Below, one piece after another: positions 17,718 to 27,351 of a stretch of 64,000 bases of DNA. This stretch comes from Mucilaginibacter conchicola (GTDB taxonomy: Bacteria > Bacteroidota > Bacteroidia > Sphingobacteriales > Sphingobacteriaceae), in contig NZ_QWDC01000001.1 in assembly GCF_003432115.1 (NCBI RefSeq), positions 310,001 through 374,000 of the forward strand, given 5' to 3'. Positions within the stretch are counted from its first letter, which is position 1. Each line of letters starts with the position of its first letter. The position numbers were made by a program, and so were the translations under genes. A model generated the notes under the pieces. It had not been told where the DNA came from and made no database searches. It saw only the letters and a program-made list of their open reading frames with translations.

Positions 17718-19625
17718 TCATTTAGCTATTATCATAAACTCCGTTCTGCGGTTCAAAGCGCGGTTCTCATCAGTGGTATTTGGTGCAATGGGCTGGCCTT
17801 CGCCATAACCTTTATAAACCAAGCGTTCGGCTTGTATTTTGGCTGCTATCAGGTATTGGTAAACAGCGTTGGCGCGTTTCTCTGATAATACCTGGTTAGC
17901 TTCTTTATTACCCACGTTATCCGTAAAGCCCGATACCTCGATCTTGATGGTCGGGTTCACTTCCATAAAATCAACCAGCTTTTGTAGCTCGGCTTTTGAC
18001 TCAGGTTTCAGATCAAATTTATTGGTATCGAAGAAAATATTCTTCAGGATCACTTTATTGCCCACCTCAATCGGAGAAAGCAATACGGTTATGTTAAAAG
18101 CTTTTTTATCCTTCAAACCTATAAGTGAGAAATTATCCGAATAGAAGAGATATCCCTCGCGAGAAATATTTAAGCCGTAGTTTTTCCCCGTTGGCAAAGT
18201 AGCCAGAAATTCGCCGGCATCCTCAGAACTGTAATCCTGGTAAACAGGAACATTCTTTTGCAGGTCTATGATCTCCACAGCCGCTTCGAGCGGGGCTTTT
18301 GTCTTTTTATCTTGCACAGTACCTTTTACATAAGTAACCACTTTAGGGCGGATGCTCTCCGGTAACTCAAAAGTATAGATATCAAACCCGCCATAGCCTT
18401 TCAGCGCGTTTGACGCAAAAAAGGCATAACTACCGTTGGCGGTAAGCGTTAAACCATTCTCATCACCTGCAGAATTAATAGGGTAGCCCAGGTTCTCGGG
18501 CTTTTGCCATTTGCCGTCTTTTCCTAAACGACTAACGAATAAGTCTTTTGCACCCAAACCCGGCCAGCCGCTGCTGCAAAAGTAAAAAGTACTGTCATCA
18601 GGGTGAATAAACGGCGATTGCTCATCATAAGCGGTATTTATCTCGGGCCCCATATTTTCGGGCTCGCTCCAGCCTTTATCCGTAAGATGCGATTTCCAGA
18701 TGTCATAGCCCCCGTAGCCGCCTTTGCGGTTGCTAACAAAATAAAGTGTACGGCCATCCGCACTAATAGATGGCTGTGCTTCCCAGCCATTAGTATTTAG
18801 CGGTGCACCAATACTGAAAGGTTTGGCCCAATCATCACCGCGTTTTTGAGCAATATATATATCGCAACGGCCCAAACCATCAGGCCGGTTACAGCCGGTA
18901 AAAAACAGGTATTTACCATCCTGCGAGATTGACTGTGCACCTTCGTTATACATCGGTGTGTTGATCACATCGCTGAGGTAGGTAGCCTTTTGCCATTTAT
19001 TATCGGCTTTGTTGCTCTTATAAAAATCTTCGTTGCTGTTTATTTTACGGGTAAATATCAATGTAGATTCATCTGCTGTAGCAACTGGCAGGTACTCGTC
19101 ATCTGCAGTGTTTATCTCCGGCCCCATATTGATAGGCTGAAAGGGAACCGGGTGGGCAATGGCATATATACTGAACTTGCAATCGGCTATCAGCTTTTGC
19201 GCATAGGCAGCATTTTGAGGCGTGTTGTTTTGATAAGTAAGGTATTTTTCGAGATGATGCAGCGCAGGCTCATACATAGAAGTAGCTATTTCGCACTCAC
19301 CAATTTTTAAGTATATCCCTTTGTTAAACTCAGGATCTAAGGCAATTATCTTTTGAAAATGTTCTACTGCGGGTTTGTACATACGGCGCATGCGCATTAC
19401 ATCTCCTAATTGTGCATGAGCCTCAATAAACTTACCGTCGGCATCAATGGCTTTTTGCAGCAAGGCAATAGCCTCATCATACATGTGCTCATCAATGCTT
19501 TGATTGGCCAGAGCAAAGTTCTTTATAGCCTCGGTGTTGTTGGTGGTGTAACGCCTGTCTTGTGCGGTAGCACCGGCAGCAAATAACAGAAATATAAGCA
19601 GAAAAGGGTAGAGCTTTTGCATCAT
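17718..19625 (-). CDS. TPR - beta-propeller - OmpA family protein (PorE-like architecture)
   Basis: The 635-residue product has a signal peptide (about 1-21, AGATAQ), TPR repeats (about 35-150), PD40/WD40-like propeller repeats (about 165-410, e.g. SISADGRTLYFVSNRKGGYG), a carboxypeptidase-regulatory-like domain (about 425-500) and a C-terminal OmpA domain (about 525-635, with SGFTDNVGNKEANQVLSEKR) that binds peptidoglycan. This order equals that of type IX secretion protein PorE, but PorE is a lipoprotein and no lipobox is seen here, so it may be a paralogue. It lies 38 bases after queE on the same strand. The role is probably cell-envelope anchoring. Confidence 0.88.
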   Translation of the reverse strand: MMQKLYPFLLIFLLFAAGATAQDRRYTTNNTEAIKNFALANQSIDEHMYDEAIALLQKAIDADGKFIEAHAQLGDVMRMRRMYKPAVEHFQKIIALDPEFNKGIYLKIGECEIATSMYEPALHHLEKYLTYQNNTPQNAAYAQKLIADCKFSIYAIAHPVPFQPINMGPEINTADDEYLPVATADESTLIFTRKINSNEDFYKSNKADNKWQKATYLSDVINTPMYNEGAQSISQDGKYLFFTGCNRPDGLGRCDIYIAQKRGDDWAKPFSIGAPLNTNGWEAQPSISADGRTLYFVSNRKGGYGGYDIWKSHLTDKGWSEPENMGPEINTAYDEQSPFIHPDDSTFYFCSSGWPGLGAKDLFVSRLGKDGKWQKPENLGYPINSAGDENGLTLTANGSYAFFASNALKGYGGFDIYTFELPESIRPKVVTYVKGTVQDKKTKAPLEAAVEIIDLQKNVPVYQDYSSEDAGEFLATLPTGKNYGLNISREGYLFYSDNFSLIGLKDKKAFNITVLLSPIEVGNKVILKNIFFDTNKFDLKPESKAELQKLVDFMEVNPTIKIEVSGFTDNVGNKEANQVLSEKRANAVYQYLIAAKIQAERLVYKGYGEGQPIAPNTTDENRALNRRTEFMIIAK

Positions 19626-19663
19626 TAACCTATACGTTAATTAATGCCGTATGTTTCATTACT

Positions 19664-20287
19664 CTACGGAATATTGAGGTATTTATGCGTTTGCAAAGAT
19701 ATTTCCCATTGCGGGTTGGCCATTACATAATCTACAATAAGCGGCGTCATCTCCTGGTGTTTAGACCACTCGGGCTGCAGGTACAGCTTACAGTTAGGCC
19801 CAACCAGTTTAGCGTGATGTTCTGCGAAGGCAAAGTCGGATTTGTTAAACACAATCACCTTCAACTCATTGGCCTTATCAGCAACCTGTTGCATGGGCGC
19901 TTTAAACTTCTTTGGCGACAGGCAGATCCAGTCCCAACTACCAGAAAGGGGGTAAGCGCCTGATGTTTCAATAAAGGTTTTGATACCGTTTTGCTGCAGC
20001 TGGCTGGTTAGATGATCAAGATTATAGATCAATGGCTCGCCACCGGTAACTACTACAGCTTTTGATGGATGCTGCATGGCATTTTTAACAATGGTATCGG
20101 CAGGAGTGAGGGGGTGCAGTTCGGCATCCCAGCTTTCCTTAACATCACACCAATGGCAGCCCACATCACAACCACCCAGGCGAATAAAATACGCTGCCTT
20201 GCCGGTATTGTATCCCTCGCCCTGTATCGTATAAAACTCTTCCATTAAAGGAAGCAGTGTGCCATCTTCCGGAACCTGGTGTGCCAT
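19664..20287 (-). CDS. queE: 7-carboxy-7-deazaguanine synthase
   Basis: QueE is the radical-SAM enzyme of queuosine/preQ0 synthesis that converts CPH4 to CDG. The 207-residue product has the opening MEEFYTIQGEGYNTGKAAYF and the iron-sulphur cysteines in GGCDVGCHWCDVKESWD (about 43-59; CxxxCxxC), with the GGEPL motif at about 82. QueC/QueD genes are not in the window. It is divergent from the lipoprotein gene at 20453 across a repeat. Confidence 0.92.
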   Translation of the reverse strand: MAHQVPEDGTLLPLMEEFYTIQGEGYNTGKAAYFIRLGGCDVGCHWCDVKESWDAELHPLTPADTIVKNAMQHPSKAVVVTGGEPLIYNLDHLTSQLQQNGIKTFIETSGAYPLSGSWDWICLSPKKFKAPMQQVADKANELKVIVFNKSDFAFAEHHAKLVGPNCKLYLQPEWSKHQEMTPLIVDYVMANPQWEISLQTHKYLNIP

Positions 20288-20314
20288 AATTAAGGGTGCA
20301 AAGGTAAGTTTTTT

Positions 20315-20420
20315 GAAGGTAAAAGGTTAAATGCGAATGGCAAAAGGTTTAAAATGATATTTAGAAGATAATCTGAAACTTACAGTTGGCCATTGAGTTT
20401 TAAGCTTTTACCTTTCAGCT
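20315..20420. repeat. GTAAAAGG-word quasi-palindrome without terminator
   Basis: Left arm 20315-20354 (GAAGGTAAAAGGTTAAA..., then GGCAAAAGGTTTAAAA) and right arm 20396-20420 (TTTTAAGCTTTTACCTTTCAGCT) are partly complementary. The right arm shares 16 identical bases with 17689-17704. It lies between two divergent genes, so it cannot act as their terminator. A promoter-region role or simple insertion is possible. Confidence 0.72.
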
Positions 20421-20452
20421 AAATTATTTATAATTACAGAAAAATATCGCGT

Positions 20453-21226
20453 ATGAGAAAACTCTACATCCCGCTTCTTTTTGTAGCATTATTAGGATTT
20501 AGCTCATGTGTTGATATTGAGGAACATTACGATTTTAAGGAAGATGGATCTTGCAAGCTCGTTTATGGGTTTGAAATGAGCAAAGCGGTATCCATCCTGA
20601 TGAATCTCATGACCGATTCTGTGCGTGCTACCCCGCAATTTAGCCTCGCTAAAGATACTACACTAAACTTTTATGATGCTTTGCCTGATACCTCTGCTGC
20701 TAAATTAAATCCCGAAGAGGTGGCAATGGCAAAAAGCAGTGACCTGTCTGTTCAAATGGATCTGAGCAAAGGAATCATGCGCATAAACATGAGTCACACA
20801 GCTAAATCAGCCGCCGATCTGCAATATTATCTTCAGCATATCTCAACCGTATCGGTAAACACACCGAAGGTTGACCTTTTAGATCCGAAGAATCCTGCTA
20901 AAAACTCCAATGCTTTCTCAATGCAGCGTTTTGTGGCAGGGCAGGATTATTACATTTACGAGGTTACGCCACACAGTTTCTCCCGCATTATTGATAAGAT
21001 CAAATTTGGTAAGTTTCTTCAAAGAACTAAATCGACCATGGCAGCCGCAAAAGCTATGCTGATAGATATGCCGTATAAAGTGGTAATGAACTTTGCGCAC
21101 CCGGTTAAGAAAGTGAGTAACCCCAAAGCCATCCTTTCGGCCGACCGCAAGCAAGTTACGCTCGTTACCAATATGGACGACGTGATGAAAGACCCTACGC
21201 TAATGAATCTTAAGGTAGATTTTTAA
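20453..21226 (+). CDS. Lipoprotein of unknown function
   Basis: The 257-residue product has a lipoprotein signal peptide (about 1-19) with lipobox GFSSC and Cys19, then a soluble domain opening VDIEEHYDFKEDGSCKLVY. No recognised catalytic motif is seen. The neighbouring Rieske gene begins 2 bases after the stop, so the two are translationally coupled; the function may relate to redox or envelope chemistry, but this is inference. I do not recognise the family with certainty. Confidence 0.75.
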   Translation: MRKLYIPLLFVALLGFSSCVDIEEHYDFKEDGSCKLVYGFEMSKAVSILMNLMTDSVRATPQFSLAKDTTLNFYDALPDTSAAKLNPEEVAMAKSSDLSVQMDLSKGIMRINMSHTAKSAADLQYYLQHISTVSVNTPKVDLLDPKNPAKNSNAFSMQRFVAGQDYYIYEVTPHSFSRIIDKIKFGKFLQRTKSTMAAAKAMLIDMPYKVVMNFAHPVKKVSNPKAILSADRKQVTLVTNMDDVMKDPTLMNLKVDF

Positions 21227-21228
21227 AC

Positions 21229-21561
21229 ATGAAATGGTACGCAGTTCCGGAAATCAGCCCATCGGCAGAGCCATTTGTTAAGAAAGTTAAAGCCGGAGGC
21301 AAAAACATCTGTATAGTAAATTATGAAGATAAGCTTTACGCAGTAGGAGCCACCTGCCCGCATGCAGGTGCAGAACTAAGCGGCGGCTGGTGTAAAGATG
21401 GTAAGATCATCTGTCCGTTTCACCGTTACGGGTACGACCTGCAAACCGGCAGGGGGAATCCCGGTCAGAATGATTTTATTGACAGCTATCCTGTTGAATT
21501 ACGCAACGGGGATGTGTATGTGGGTATTGAATCTTTTTGGGATAAAGTTTTCGGGAAATAA
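21229..21561 (+). CDS. Rieske [2Fe-2S] ferredoxin-like protein
   Basis: The 110-residue product is a single Rieske domain of the nitrite reductase small-subunit/ferredoxin type. Cluster ligands are in CPHAGAELSGGWC (Cys-x-His) and CPFHRYGYD (Cys-x-x-His). There is no signal peptide, so it is a cytoplasmic electron carrier. It follows the lipoprotein gene with a 2-base gap. No oxygenase or nitrite reductase large subunit is adjacent, so its partner is unknown. Confidence 0.9.
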   Translation: MKWYAVPEISPSAEPFVKKVKAGGKNICIVNYEDKLYAVGATCPHAGAELSGGWCKDGKIICPFHRYGYDLQTGRGNPGQNDFIDSYPVELRNGDVYVGIESFWDKVFGK

Positions 21562-21563
21562 AA

Positions 21564-21595
21564 AAGGGTTAAAAGCTTGTAAGCGTCCAACCCTT
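21564..21595. terminator. Weak hairpin after the Rieske gene
   Basis: AAGGGTT (21564-21570) pairs with AACCCTT (21589-21595), with an inner GCTT/AAGC pair. No T-run follows, so termination is doubtful. It lies between convergent genes. Confidence 0.35.
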
Positions 21596-21618
21596 AATAT
21601 CCTAAACAGGATTATATT

Positions 21619-22500
21619 TTACTGATAAACTTCCTTATTAGCCGAAGCCAAAGTATTTTTTAACAAACCGATAATGGTCATTAAGCCAACGCCACCCGGA
21701 ACCGGGGTTATCCATGAAGCTTTAGGCGCAACGTTTTCAAAATCAACATCGCCATAAAGTTTAAAGCCCGATTTGGTTGTGGCTGATGTTTCGCGGTTCA
21801 TACCTACGTCAACAACAACGGCACCGTCTTTTACCATATCGGCAGTGATGAAATTCTTTTTACCGATGGCTACGATCAGGATATCGGCATCAAGCGTAAA
21901 TTTCTTGATATCGGGCGTGCGGCTGTGGCAAATGGTTACCGTACAGTTACCCGGCACAGTGTTACGCGCCATCAGGATGCTCATTGGCGAGCCTACAATA
22001 TTGCTACGACCGACAACAACACAATGCTTGCCAGCAGTCTCAATACCATATTCCTTCAGCATCAAAGTGATACCGTACGGCGTAGCCGGTATAAACGACG
22101 GCAGATTGCGTTGCATACGGCCCAGATTAACAGGGTGGAAGCCATCCACATCTTTCTTAGGATCAATGCGTTCGGTTACCTTCTCAGGGTCGATATGTTT
22201 TGGTAATGGAAGTTGTACAATAATACCGTCTATATCAGCGTCTGCGTTTAGCTCAACAACTTTGGCAAGCAGTTCTTCTTCGGTTACGGTATCTTCATAA
22301 CGTACGAGGGTTGATTTAAAGCCAACCTTTTCGCAGTTCTTCATTTTACTGGCAACGTAAGTTTCGCTACCACCGTCGTGGCCAACCAACACTGCCACCA
22401 GGTGCGGCTTGCGGCCGGTTCGTTCCAGTATTTTAGCTGCCTCTTCGGCAATTTCACCTTTAAGTTTTTCCGATACGTATTTTCCGTCTAAAAGCTGCAT
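21619..22500 (-). CDS. folD: Methylenetetrahydrofolate dehydrogenase / cyclohydrolase
   Basis: FolD interconverts methylene-, methenyl- and formyl-tetrahydrofolate in one-carbon metabolism. The 293-residue product has the [13 protein letters not shown] motif (about 48-60, catalytic Tyr and Lys), [20 protein letters not shown] and the NAD(P)-binding [12 protein letters not shown]. The C-terminal [16 protein letters not shown] is typical. It lies downstream of lepA with the repeat at 22517-22577 between them. Confidence 0.95.
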   Translation of the reverse strand: MQLLDGKYVSEKLKGEIAEEAAKILERTGRKPHLVAVLVGHDGGSETYVASKMKNCEKVGFKSTLVRYEDTVTEEELLAKVVELNADADIDGIIVQLPLPKHIDPEKVTERIDPKKDVDGFHPVNLGRMQRNLPSFIPATPYGITLMLKEYGIETAGKHCVVVGRSNIVGSPMSILMARNTVPGNCTVTICHSRTPDIKKFTLDADILIVAIGKKNFITADMVKDGAVVVDVGMNRETSATTKSGFKLYGDVDFENVAPKASWITPVPGGVGLMTIIGLLKNTLASANKEVYQ

Positions 22501-22516
22501 AGGAGAGTTAAGATAT

Positions 22517-22577
22517 AAGAGTCAGGAATCAAGAGGCAAAAAACTCAACCGGTCTTGCCTCTTGATTCCTGACTCTT
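22517..22577. repeat. Perfect 23-bp GAATCAAGA-word palindrome between lepA and folD
   Basis: Arms 22517-22539 and 22555-22577 are perfect inverted repeats (outer AAGAGTCAGG / CCTGACTCTT; inner AAGAGGCAA / TTGCCTCTT) around a 15-base loop. It belongs to the GAATCAAGA family; AAGAGTCAGGAATCA recurs at 37736-37750. It is between two co-directional genes, so as RNA it would be a strong hairpin just after the lepA stop codon. There is no T-run. Confidence 0.88.
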
Positions 22578-22590
22578 GGTTCAAATATTA

Positions 22591-24378
22591 TTAATCCAGT
22601 TTCAAAACTGCCATAAACGCGCTTTGTGGTATCTCTACGTTACCTACCTGGCGCATGCGTTTTTTACCTGCTTTTTGTTTCTCTAATAGTTTACGTTTAC
22701 GCGAGATATCACCACCATAACATTTAGCGGTTACGTCTTTACGCATGGCTTTTACCGTTTCGCGGGCAATAATTTTTGCACCGATAGAAGCCTGTATAAT
22801 GATCTCAAACTGTTGGCGTGGTAAAAGCTCCTTCAGTTTCTCACATATCTTTTTACCAAAATCATAAGAGTTACTGCGGTGTATCAATGATGATAATGCA
22901 TCCACCGGCTCGGCATTTAAGCGGATATCCAGTTTTACCAGGTCTGATTGGCGGTAACCTATCTGATGATAATCAAACGATGCATAACCTTTAGAGATAG
23001 TTTTTAGCTTGTCGTAGAAATCAAATACGATCTCGCCCATTGGCATCTCAAACACCAGCTCAACACGGTCAGATGTTAAGTACGACTGATTAATGATCAT
23101 ACCACGCTTCTGGATACAAAGTGACATCACAGGCCCTACAAACTCAGATTTGGTAATGATGGTAGCCTTAATAAATGGCTCCTCAACAAAATCCATCTTG
23201 CTTGGATCGGGCAGGTCACTTGGATTGTTTACCAGCAACTCTTCGCCTTTGGTTGTATAAGCTATGTATGATACGTTGGGAACGGTAGTAATAACCGTCA
23301 TATTAAACTCGCGCTCAAGGCGTTCCTGGATAATTTCCATGTGCAGCATGCCCAGGAAACCACATCGGAAACCGAAACCCAAAGCCGCAGATGATTCTGG
23401 TTCAAACACCAACGAGGCATCATTTAACTGAAGTTTCGCCATCGATTCGCGAAGCTCTTCGTAATCCTCGGTATCAACGGGGTAAATACCGGCAAATACC
23501 ATTGGCTTTACCTCTTCAAAACCTTGGATACCTTCGGTACAAGGGCGATCAACATTGGTAATAGTATCACCAACTTTAACCTCTTTAGCCTCTTTAATAC
23601 CCGATATAATGTAACCTACGTCGCCGGTTTTGATCACATCTTTAGCCAGCTGGTTCAATTTCAGGGTTCCTATCTCATCAGCATTATACTGACGCTCTGT
23701 AGCCACAAATTTTACTTTATCTCCTTTACGGATCTCACCGTTAACCACTTTAAAGTAAGCGATGATACCACGGAAAGAATTAAATACCGAGTCGAAGATC
23801 AAAGCCTGCAATGGCGCATCCGGATCGCCGACAGGAGCAGGGACGCGTTCAACAACGGCACGCAGAATATCATGCACCCCCATACCGGTTTTACCCGATG
23901 CAGCAAGGATATCCTCGCGTTTACAGCCGATAAGGTCAACTATCTGGTCTTTAACTTCCTCAGGCATAGCGCCCGGAAGGTCCATTTTATTCAGAACAGG
24001 AATGATCTCCAGATCGTTTTCTAAAGCGAGATAAAGGTTTGATATGGTTTGCGCCTGTATACCTTGCGATGCATCAACAATAAGCAGGGCGCCTTCGCAA
24101 GCTGCAATAGAGCGCGACACTTCGTACGAAAAATCTACGTGGCCCGGCGTATCAATTAAGTTTAAAACGTATTTCTGACCATCAAGCTCGTAATCCATCT
24201 GGATAGCATGGCTTTTGATGGTGATACCACGCTCACGCTCAAGGTCCATATCATCAAGTAATTGGGCCTGTGCTTCGCGTTGGGTAATGGTGTTGGTGTA
24301 TTCTAATAACCTATCGGCAAGGGTACTTTTACCGTGGTCAATATGTGCAATAATACAAAAGTTACGGATGTGCTTCAT
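22591..24378 (-). CDS. lepA: Elongation factor 4 (ribosomal back-translocase GTPase)
   Basis: The 595-residue product has the exact length of LepA and the domain order G-II-III-V-LepA C-terminal. GTPase motifs include [15 protein letters not shown] (about 11-25), [22 protein letters not shown] and NKMDLPGA. The C-terminal tail [21 protein letters not shown] is diagnostic and distinguishes it from EF-G. It binds stalled ribosomes and aids assembly or fidelity under stress. Confidence 0.97.
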   Translation of the reverse strand: MKHIRNFCIIAHIDHGKSTLADRLLEYTNTITQREAQAQLLDDMDLERERGITIKSHAIQMDYELDGQKYVLNLIDTPGHVDFSYEVSRSIAACEGALLIVDASQGIQAQTISNLYLALENDLEIIPVLNKMDLPGAMPEEVKDQIVDLIGCKREDILAASGKTGMGVHDILRAVVERVPAPVGDPDAPLQALIFDSVFNSFRGIIAYFKVVNGEIRKGDKVKFVATERQYNADEIGTLKLNQLAKDVIKTGDVGYIISGIKEAKEVKVGDTITNVDRPCTEGIQGFEEVKPMVFAGIYPVDTEDYEELRESMAKLQLNDASLVFEPESSAALGFGFRCGFLGMLHMEIIQERLEREFNMTVITTVPNVSYIAYTTKGEELLVNNPSDLPDPSKMDFVEEPFIKATIITKSEFVGPVMSLCIQKRGMIINQSYLTSDRVELVFEMPMGEIVFDFYDKLKTISKGYASFDYHQIGYRQSDLVKLDIRLNAEPVDALSSLIHRSNSYDFGKKICEKLKELLPRQQFEIIIQASIGAKIIARETVKAMRKDVTAKCYGGDISRKRKLLEKQKAGKKRMRQVGNVEIPQSAFMAVLKLD

Positions 24379-24468
24379 TCAGCCGCAAAAATACGTTTTT
24401 AAGCGGATAAATTGTTATCAAATAAGCGATTTACTAACTTAGGAGACCTTTGAAAAACCGATCACATC

Positions 24469-25614
24469 ATGAAAGCTATAATTACCGCGATTTTTCTTTT
24501 ACTAAACATCAATGTATTCGCCTGCTCGTGTTTCATGCAACCTGCTTTTAAATCAAAAGATGATCTTAAAGACAACAGCTTTATAGCGTTGGTTAAGATA
24601 AAACAAACCGCGCCATTAGATGAGAAATACAAATTTATGAGCTTGCGTACCGACAGCATTATTCATGTTGAAGTAAAAGAGCTTTTTAAGGGAAAGATTA
24701 CCGATGCTGTTATTGATGCCTCATACCGTTCCGATTGTAATATGATTCTAAACACCGGCGAGGAATGGTTGCTTTTTGGTTACGAGCGTTACGGCAAAAC
24801 CTACGTATCCAGGTGCAGTTACAGCACGAAGTACAGAGACATAACAGGCTTTAGAGACTGGAACTGGTTTCGTGGTATCAAAGAACTGGATGTTTTGCGA
24901 ACTATTTACAACCACTCATTTAATGGTGACATTTCAAATACACTATTTTATCCTGATGGCAAACCAGAGATAAAGCAGAAAATTGTGAAGGGTAAGCTGG
25001 AAGGCACACGTTCAATTTACTATCCTGATGGAAAGCTATATTTAACAGAAGATTTTAAAAACGGTATCAGGGCCGGTACCCGCCGAATATATGATACTTC
25101 AGGCCATCTGCTATCGCTGACCAAATATCGGAACGGATTGAAGAAGGAGATAACAAGGTATCAGGATACTGCAGAGCACGCTTGGTATTTAAATTACCAG
25201 ATGAGGAATAACCGGGAACCGTTATTTGGCGATCATGACCACGACTCTACCTATTTTGCTAAACTGTTAGACTCTCTCAGAAGCTTAAAACATTGGGATA
25301 AGGAGATTCAATATCATGAGGTCTTCAGCAAAGATGGAAGAAGCTACCAGCGCGAAATATTTGGCTACAAAGGAAACGTGGAATCAAAAGCTTATCTTGA
25401 CTGGAACGCAGGAGTCTACGAAGAATGGCATTATCTAAAAAGCGGGAAATTAGAGTACCATATTAAATATGATCAAAGGAAAAACCTCAAATTAGAGACT
25501 GATTACAAAGAGGATGGTAGTACAAAAGATTTTAACGGTATATGTACTTCCTGCAAATTGTACTTTGATCCCGATAGTCCGGCCGGAGCGGCTGAGGAAA
25601 TCTATTTACAATAA
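24469..25614 (+). CDS. Secreted protein: TIMP/NTR-like N-terminus plus YwqK-type repeats
   Basis: The 381-residue product has a signal peptide (about 1-18) followed at once by CSC (Cys19-Ser-Cys21). A mature N-terminal Cys-x-Cys followed by a beta-rich domain with later cysteines (Cys83, Cys110 approximately) resembles the NTR domain of TIMP-like proteins. From about residue 155 to 235 the sequence has repeats of the form YPDGK...G...G, as in YwqK-family (MORN-like) antitoxin repeats. The lipobox-like VFAC also allows it to be a lipoprotein. No neighbour gives a function; a metalloprotease inhibitor or surface-binding protein is possible. Confidence 0.7.
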   Translation: MKAIITAIFLLLNINVFACSCFMQPAFKSKDDLKDNSFIALVKIKQTAPLDEKYKFMSLRTDSIIHVEVKELFKGKITDAVIDASYRSDCNMILNTGEEWLLFGYERYGKTYVSRCSYSTKYRDITGFRDWNWFRGIKELDVLRTIYNHSFNGDISNTLFYPDGKPEIKQKIVKGKLEGTRSIYYPDGKLYLTEDFKNGIRAGTRRIYDTSGHLLSLTKYRNGLKKEITRYQDTAEHAWYLNYQMRNNREPLFGDHDHDSTYFAKLLDSLRSLKHWDKEIQYHEVFSKDGRSYQREIFGYKGNVESKAYLDWNAGVYEEWHYLKSGKLEYHIKYDQRKNLKLETDYKEDGSTKDFNGICTSCKLYFDPDSPAGAAEEIYLQ

Positions 25615-25621
25615 ACCACAA

Positions 25622-27253
25622 TCACTCTCTTATCTCAACAAACTGTGGAGTTTCTGTAACCGTAATTTTCAGTTTACCACCTTCGGCTTTTATTTCTTTT
25701 TTGTCCATATCATCAGCGCCAGCTTTTAAGTTGTACAAAACAGCTTTTGAGTTTTTGCCGATATTAAGCGTGTAATCTGCCGTTCTGCCTTTTTGATCGG
25801 GTATGGTTAACACGTAGATAATTCTTTTACCAAGCTGATATTTATCAACCAATGGGTCGGCATTAGTTGTACCAACATATTTGTAATTACCCATCAGTTT
25901 ATTGGTTTGCAGGATATAATCTGCAGCGGGTCGGCGTTTAGGGCTTTCGGCCAGGCCGGATGTCATGTATTGGCCAGGATTGTTGGCCACGGCATCAAAT
26001 AACTGGTAAAAGAACAAACGATCGATACCATGACGCATGTACAGGAGCGAGGTACGCAGTATCCAGTCGGCCTGTGTAAGCAATGCTGACTTATTCCCGA
26101 TTGCAGGCGCATGCTGATAGCTTTCGGGATTGATATCATAACCTGTCTCGGTGAGCCAAACGGGTAATTTTAAACTCTTACCCAAAGCAACAAATCCATC
26201 CGCAACACGGCCGCTTTCGGTTAACTCGGGTGCTACGCCGGTACTTGCACGCTGGTGGGTAAACACGCTGCCATTATTGGCGTACAAATGATAATTGATT
26301 ACATCAAAGCAAAGATCAACGCTGCCATCAGCCTTTAAACCACGATTTTGTTTGCACCAAGCCACCATGCGTTTCACATAATTTACATCGGCGGTAGCCA
26401 AACCACCCATCACAACCAGCATATTAGGGTCTGCAGTTTTAACGCCTGCATTTGCACCGAGGGTATGTTTATGTCCATCATAAAATGCAGAGAGATTTGC
26501 AGCATACTCTTCAGGTGTTTGGGTAGCCTTATCGCCTTTCCACCAGCGGTCGGGCTCGTTATTACATTCAATGTATTTAACCAAACCTAAACCAATTTTT
26601 ACAGTGTTCACCACATCGTTATTCCACCTTGGTCTGCTATCAACTTTAACCAGTTTAGCATCAATCTGTGTATTTGAGCCATACCTTGCCGCAAACTGAA
26701 ACGCAGTGCGCGCCTGATCTATGTACGACGCCGGTTTACTACGGTCTGCTTTATAATACGCCGGCACATTCTCATCATCGCGATCTTCCTGCGGATAGGT
26801 GTTCATCATGAAAACAGGCAGATTTTTTAAATCGGCCACCACCAGTATGCTATCTTGTTTACATCGCTCGTAAATGACATCATAATACCAACTGCCATTA
26901 TTGGTGGGATTGTAAGTATAATCGCCCATGGTGTTTTCCAGCTTGTTCCAGTTCATGTAATGGCGTACCGCGCTGAAGCTTTTAATAATCGCCATATTAT
27001 CCTCGTAGATATGATTGCGGTCATTAGGCGCTTTAGGATTCTCCAGAAAATTCCATTCGTAAGCATTTATACCGAACATATTTTTCAGCGGAACCTTACC
27101 GGCTGTATCTGCTCTTGAAAAGGGCCTATCTGCCACAATATTAATGGTATCCTTCACCAGCTTAACAGGCGGCTGTTGCGAACGGCACCGCGAGAAACTC
27201 ATTAAAGAAACAGAAAGGGGCAAGAGATACTTATAGCAGGCAGATACAGTCAT
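25622..27253 (-). CDS. Glycoside hydrolase-like protein, clan GH-A type
   Basis: The 543-residue product has an N-terminal hydrophobic export segment and a TIM-barrel-like chain. YIECNNEPDRWW places a candidate acid/base Glu (E233) after strand 4, and LPVWLTETGYD a candidate nucleophile Glu (E369) after strand 7; this NEP...ETG spacing is typical of clan GH-A. H322 in INYHLY matches the usual active-site His. A small beta domain (about 460-543) follows. The substrate is not recognisable and no SusC/D pair or other carbohydrate gene lies nearby. It converges with the gene at 24469 with 7 bases between. Confidence 0.75.
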   Translation of the reverse strand: MTVSACYKYLLPLSVSLMSFSRCRSQQPPVKLVKDTINIVADRPFSRADTAGKVPLKNMFGINAYEWNFLENPKAPNDRNHIYEDNMAIIKSFSAVRHYMNWNKLENTMGDYTYNPTNNGSWYYDVIYERCKQDSILVVADLKNLPVFMMNTYPQEDRDDENVPAYYKADRSKPASYIDQARTAFQFAARYGSNTQIDAKLVKVDSRPRWNNDVVNTVKIGLGLVKYIECNNEPDRWWKGDKATQTPEEYAANLSAFYDGHKHTLGANAGVKTADPNMLVVMGGLATADVNYVKRMVAWCKQNRGLKADGSVDLCFDVINYHLYANNGSVFTHQRASTGVAPELTESGRVADGFVALGKSLKLPVWLTETGYDINPESYQHAPAIGNKSALLTQADWILRTSLLYMRHGIDRLFFYQLFDAVANNPGQYMTSGLAESPKRRPAADYILQTNKLMGNYKYVGTTNADPLVDKYQLGKRIIYVLTIPDQKGRTADYTLNIGKNSKAVLYNLKAGADDMDKKEIKAEGGKLKITVTETPQFVEIRE

Positions 27254-27295
27254 GAGCGGATTAATAATCTGAGACTAAATTACGCGTTAGGCAAC

Positions 27296-27332
27296 AAAAA
27301 AGCCACGTACTTTTTAAGAACGTGGCTTTTTT
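27296..27332. terminator. Intrinsic terminator after the DinB gene
   Basis: A perfect 13-bp stem, A6-GCCACGT (27296-27308) and ACGTGGC-T6 (27320-27332), lies between two minus-strand genes. Confidence 0.87.
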
Positions 27333-27351
27333 ATAATAGTTTATCTATTGG

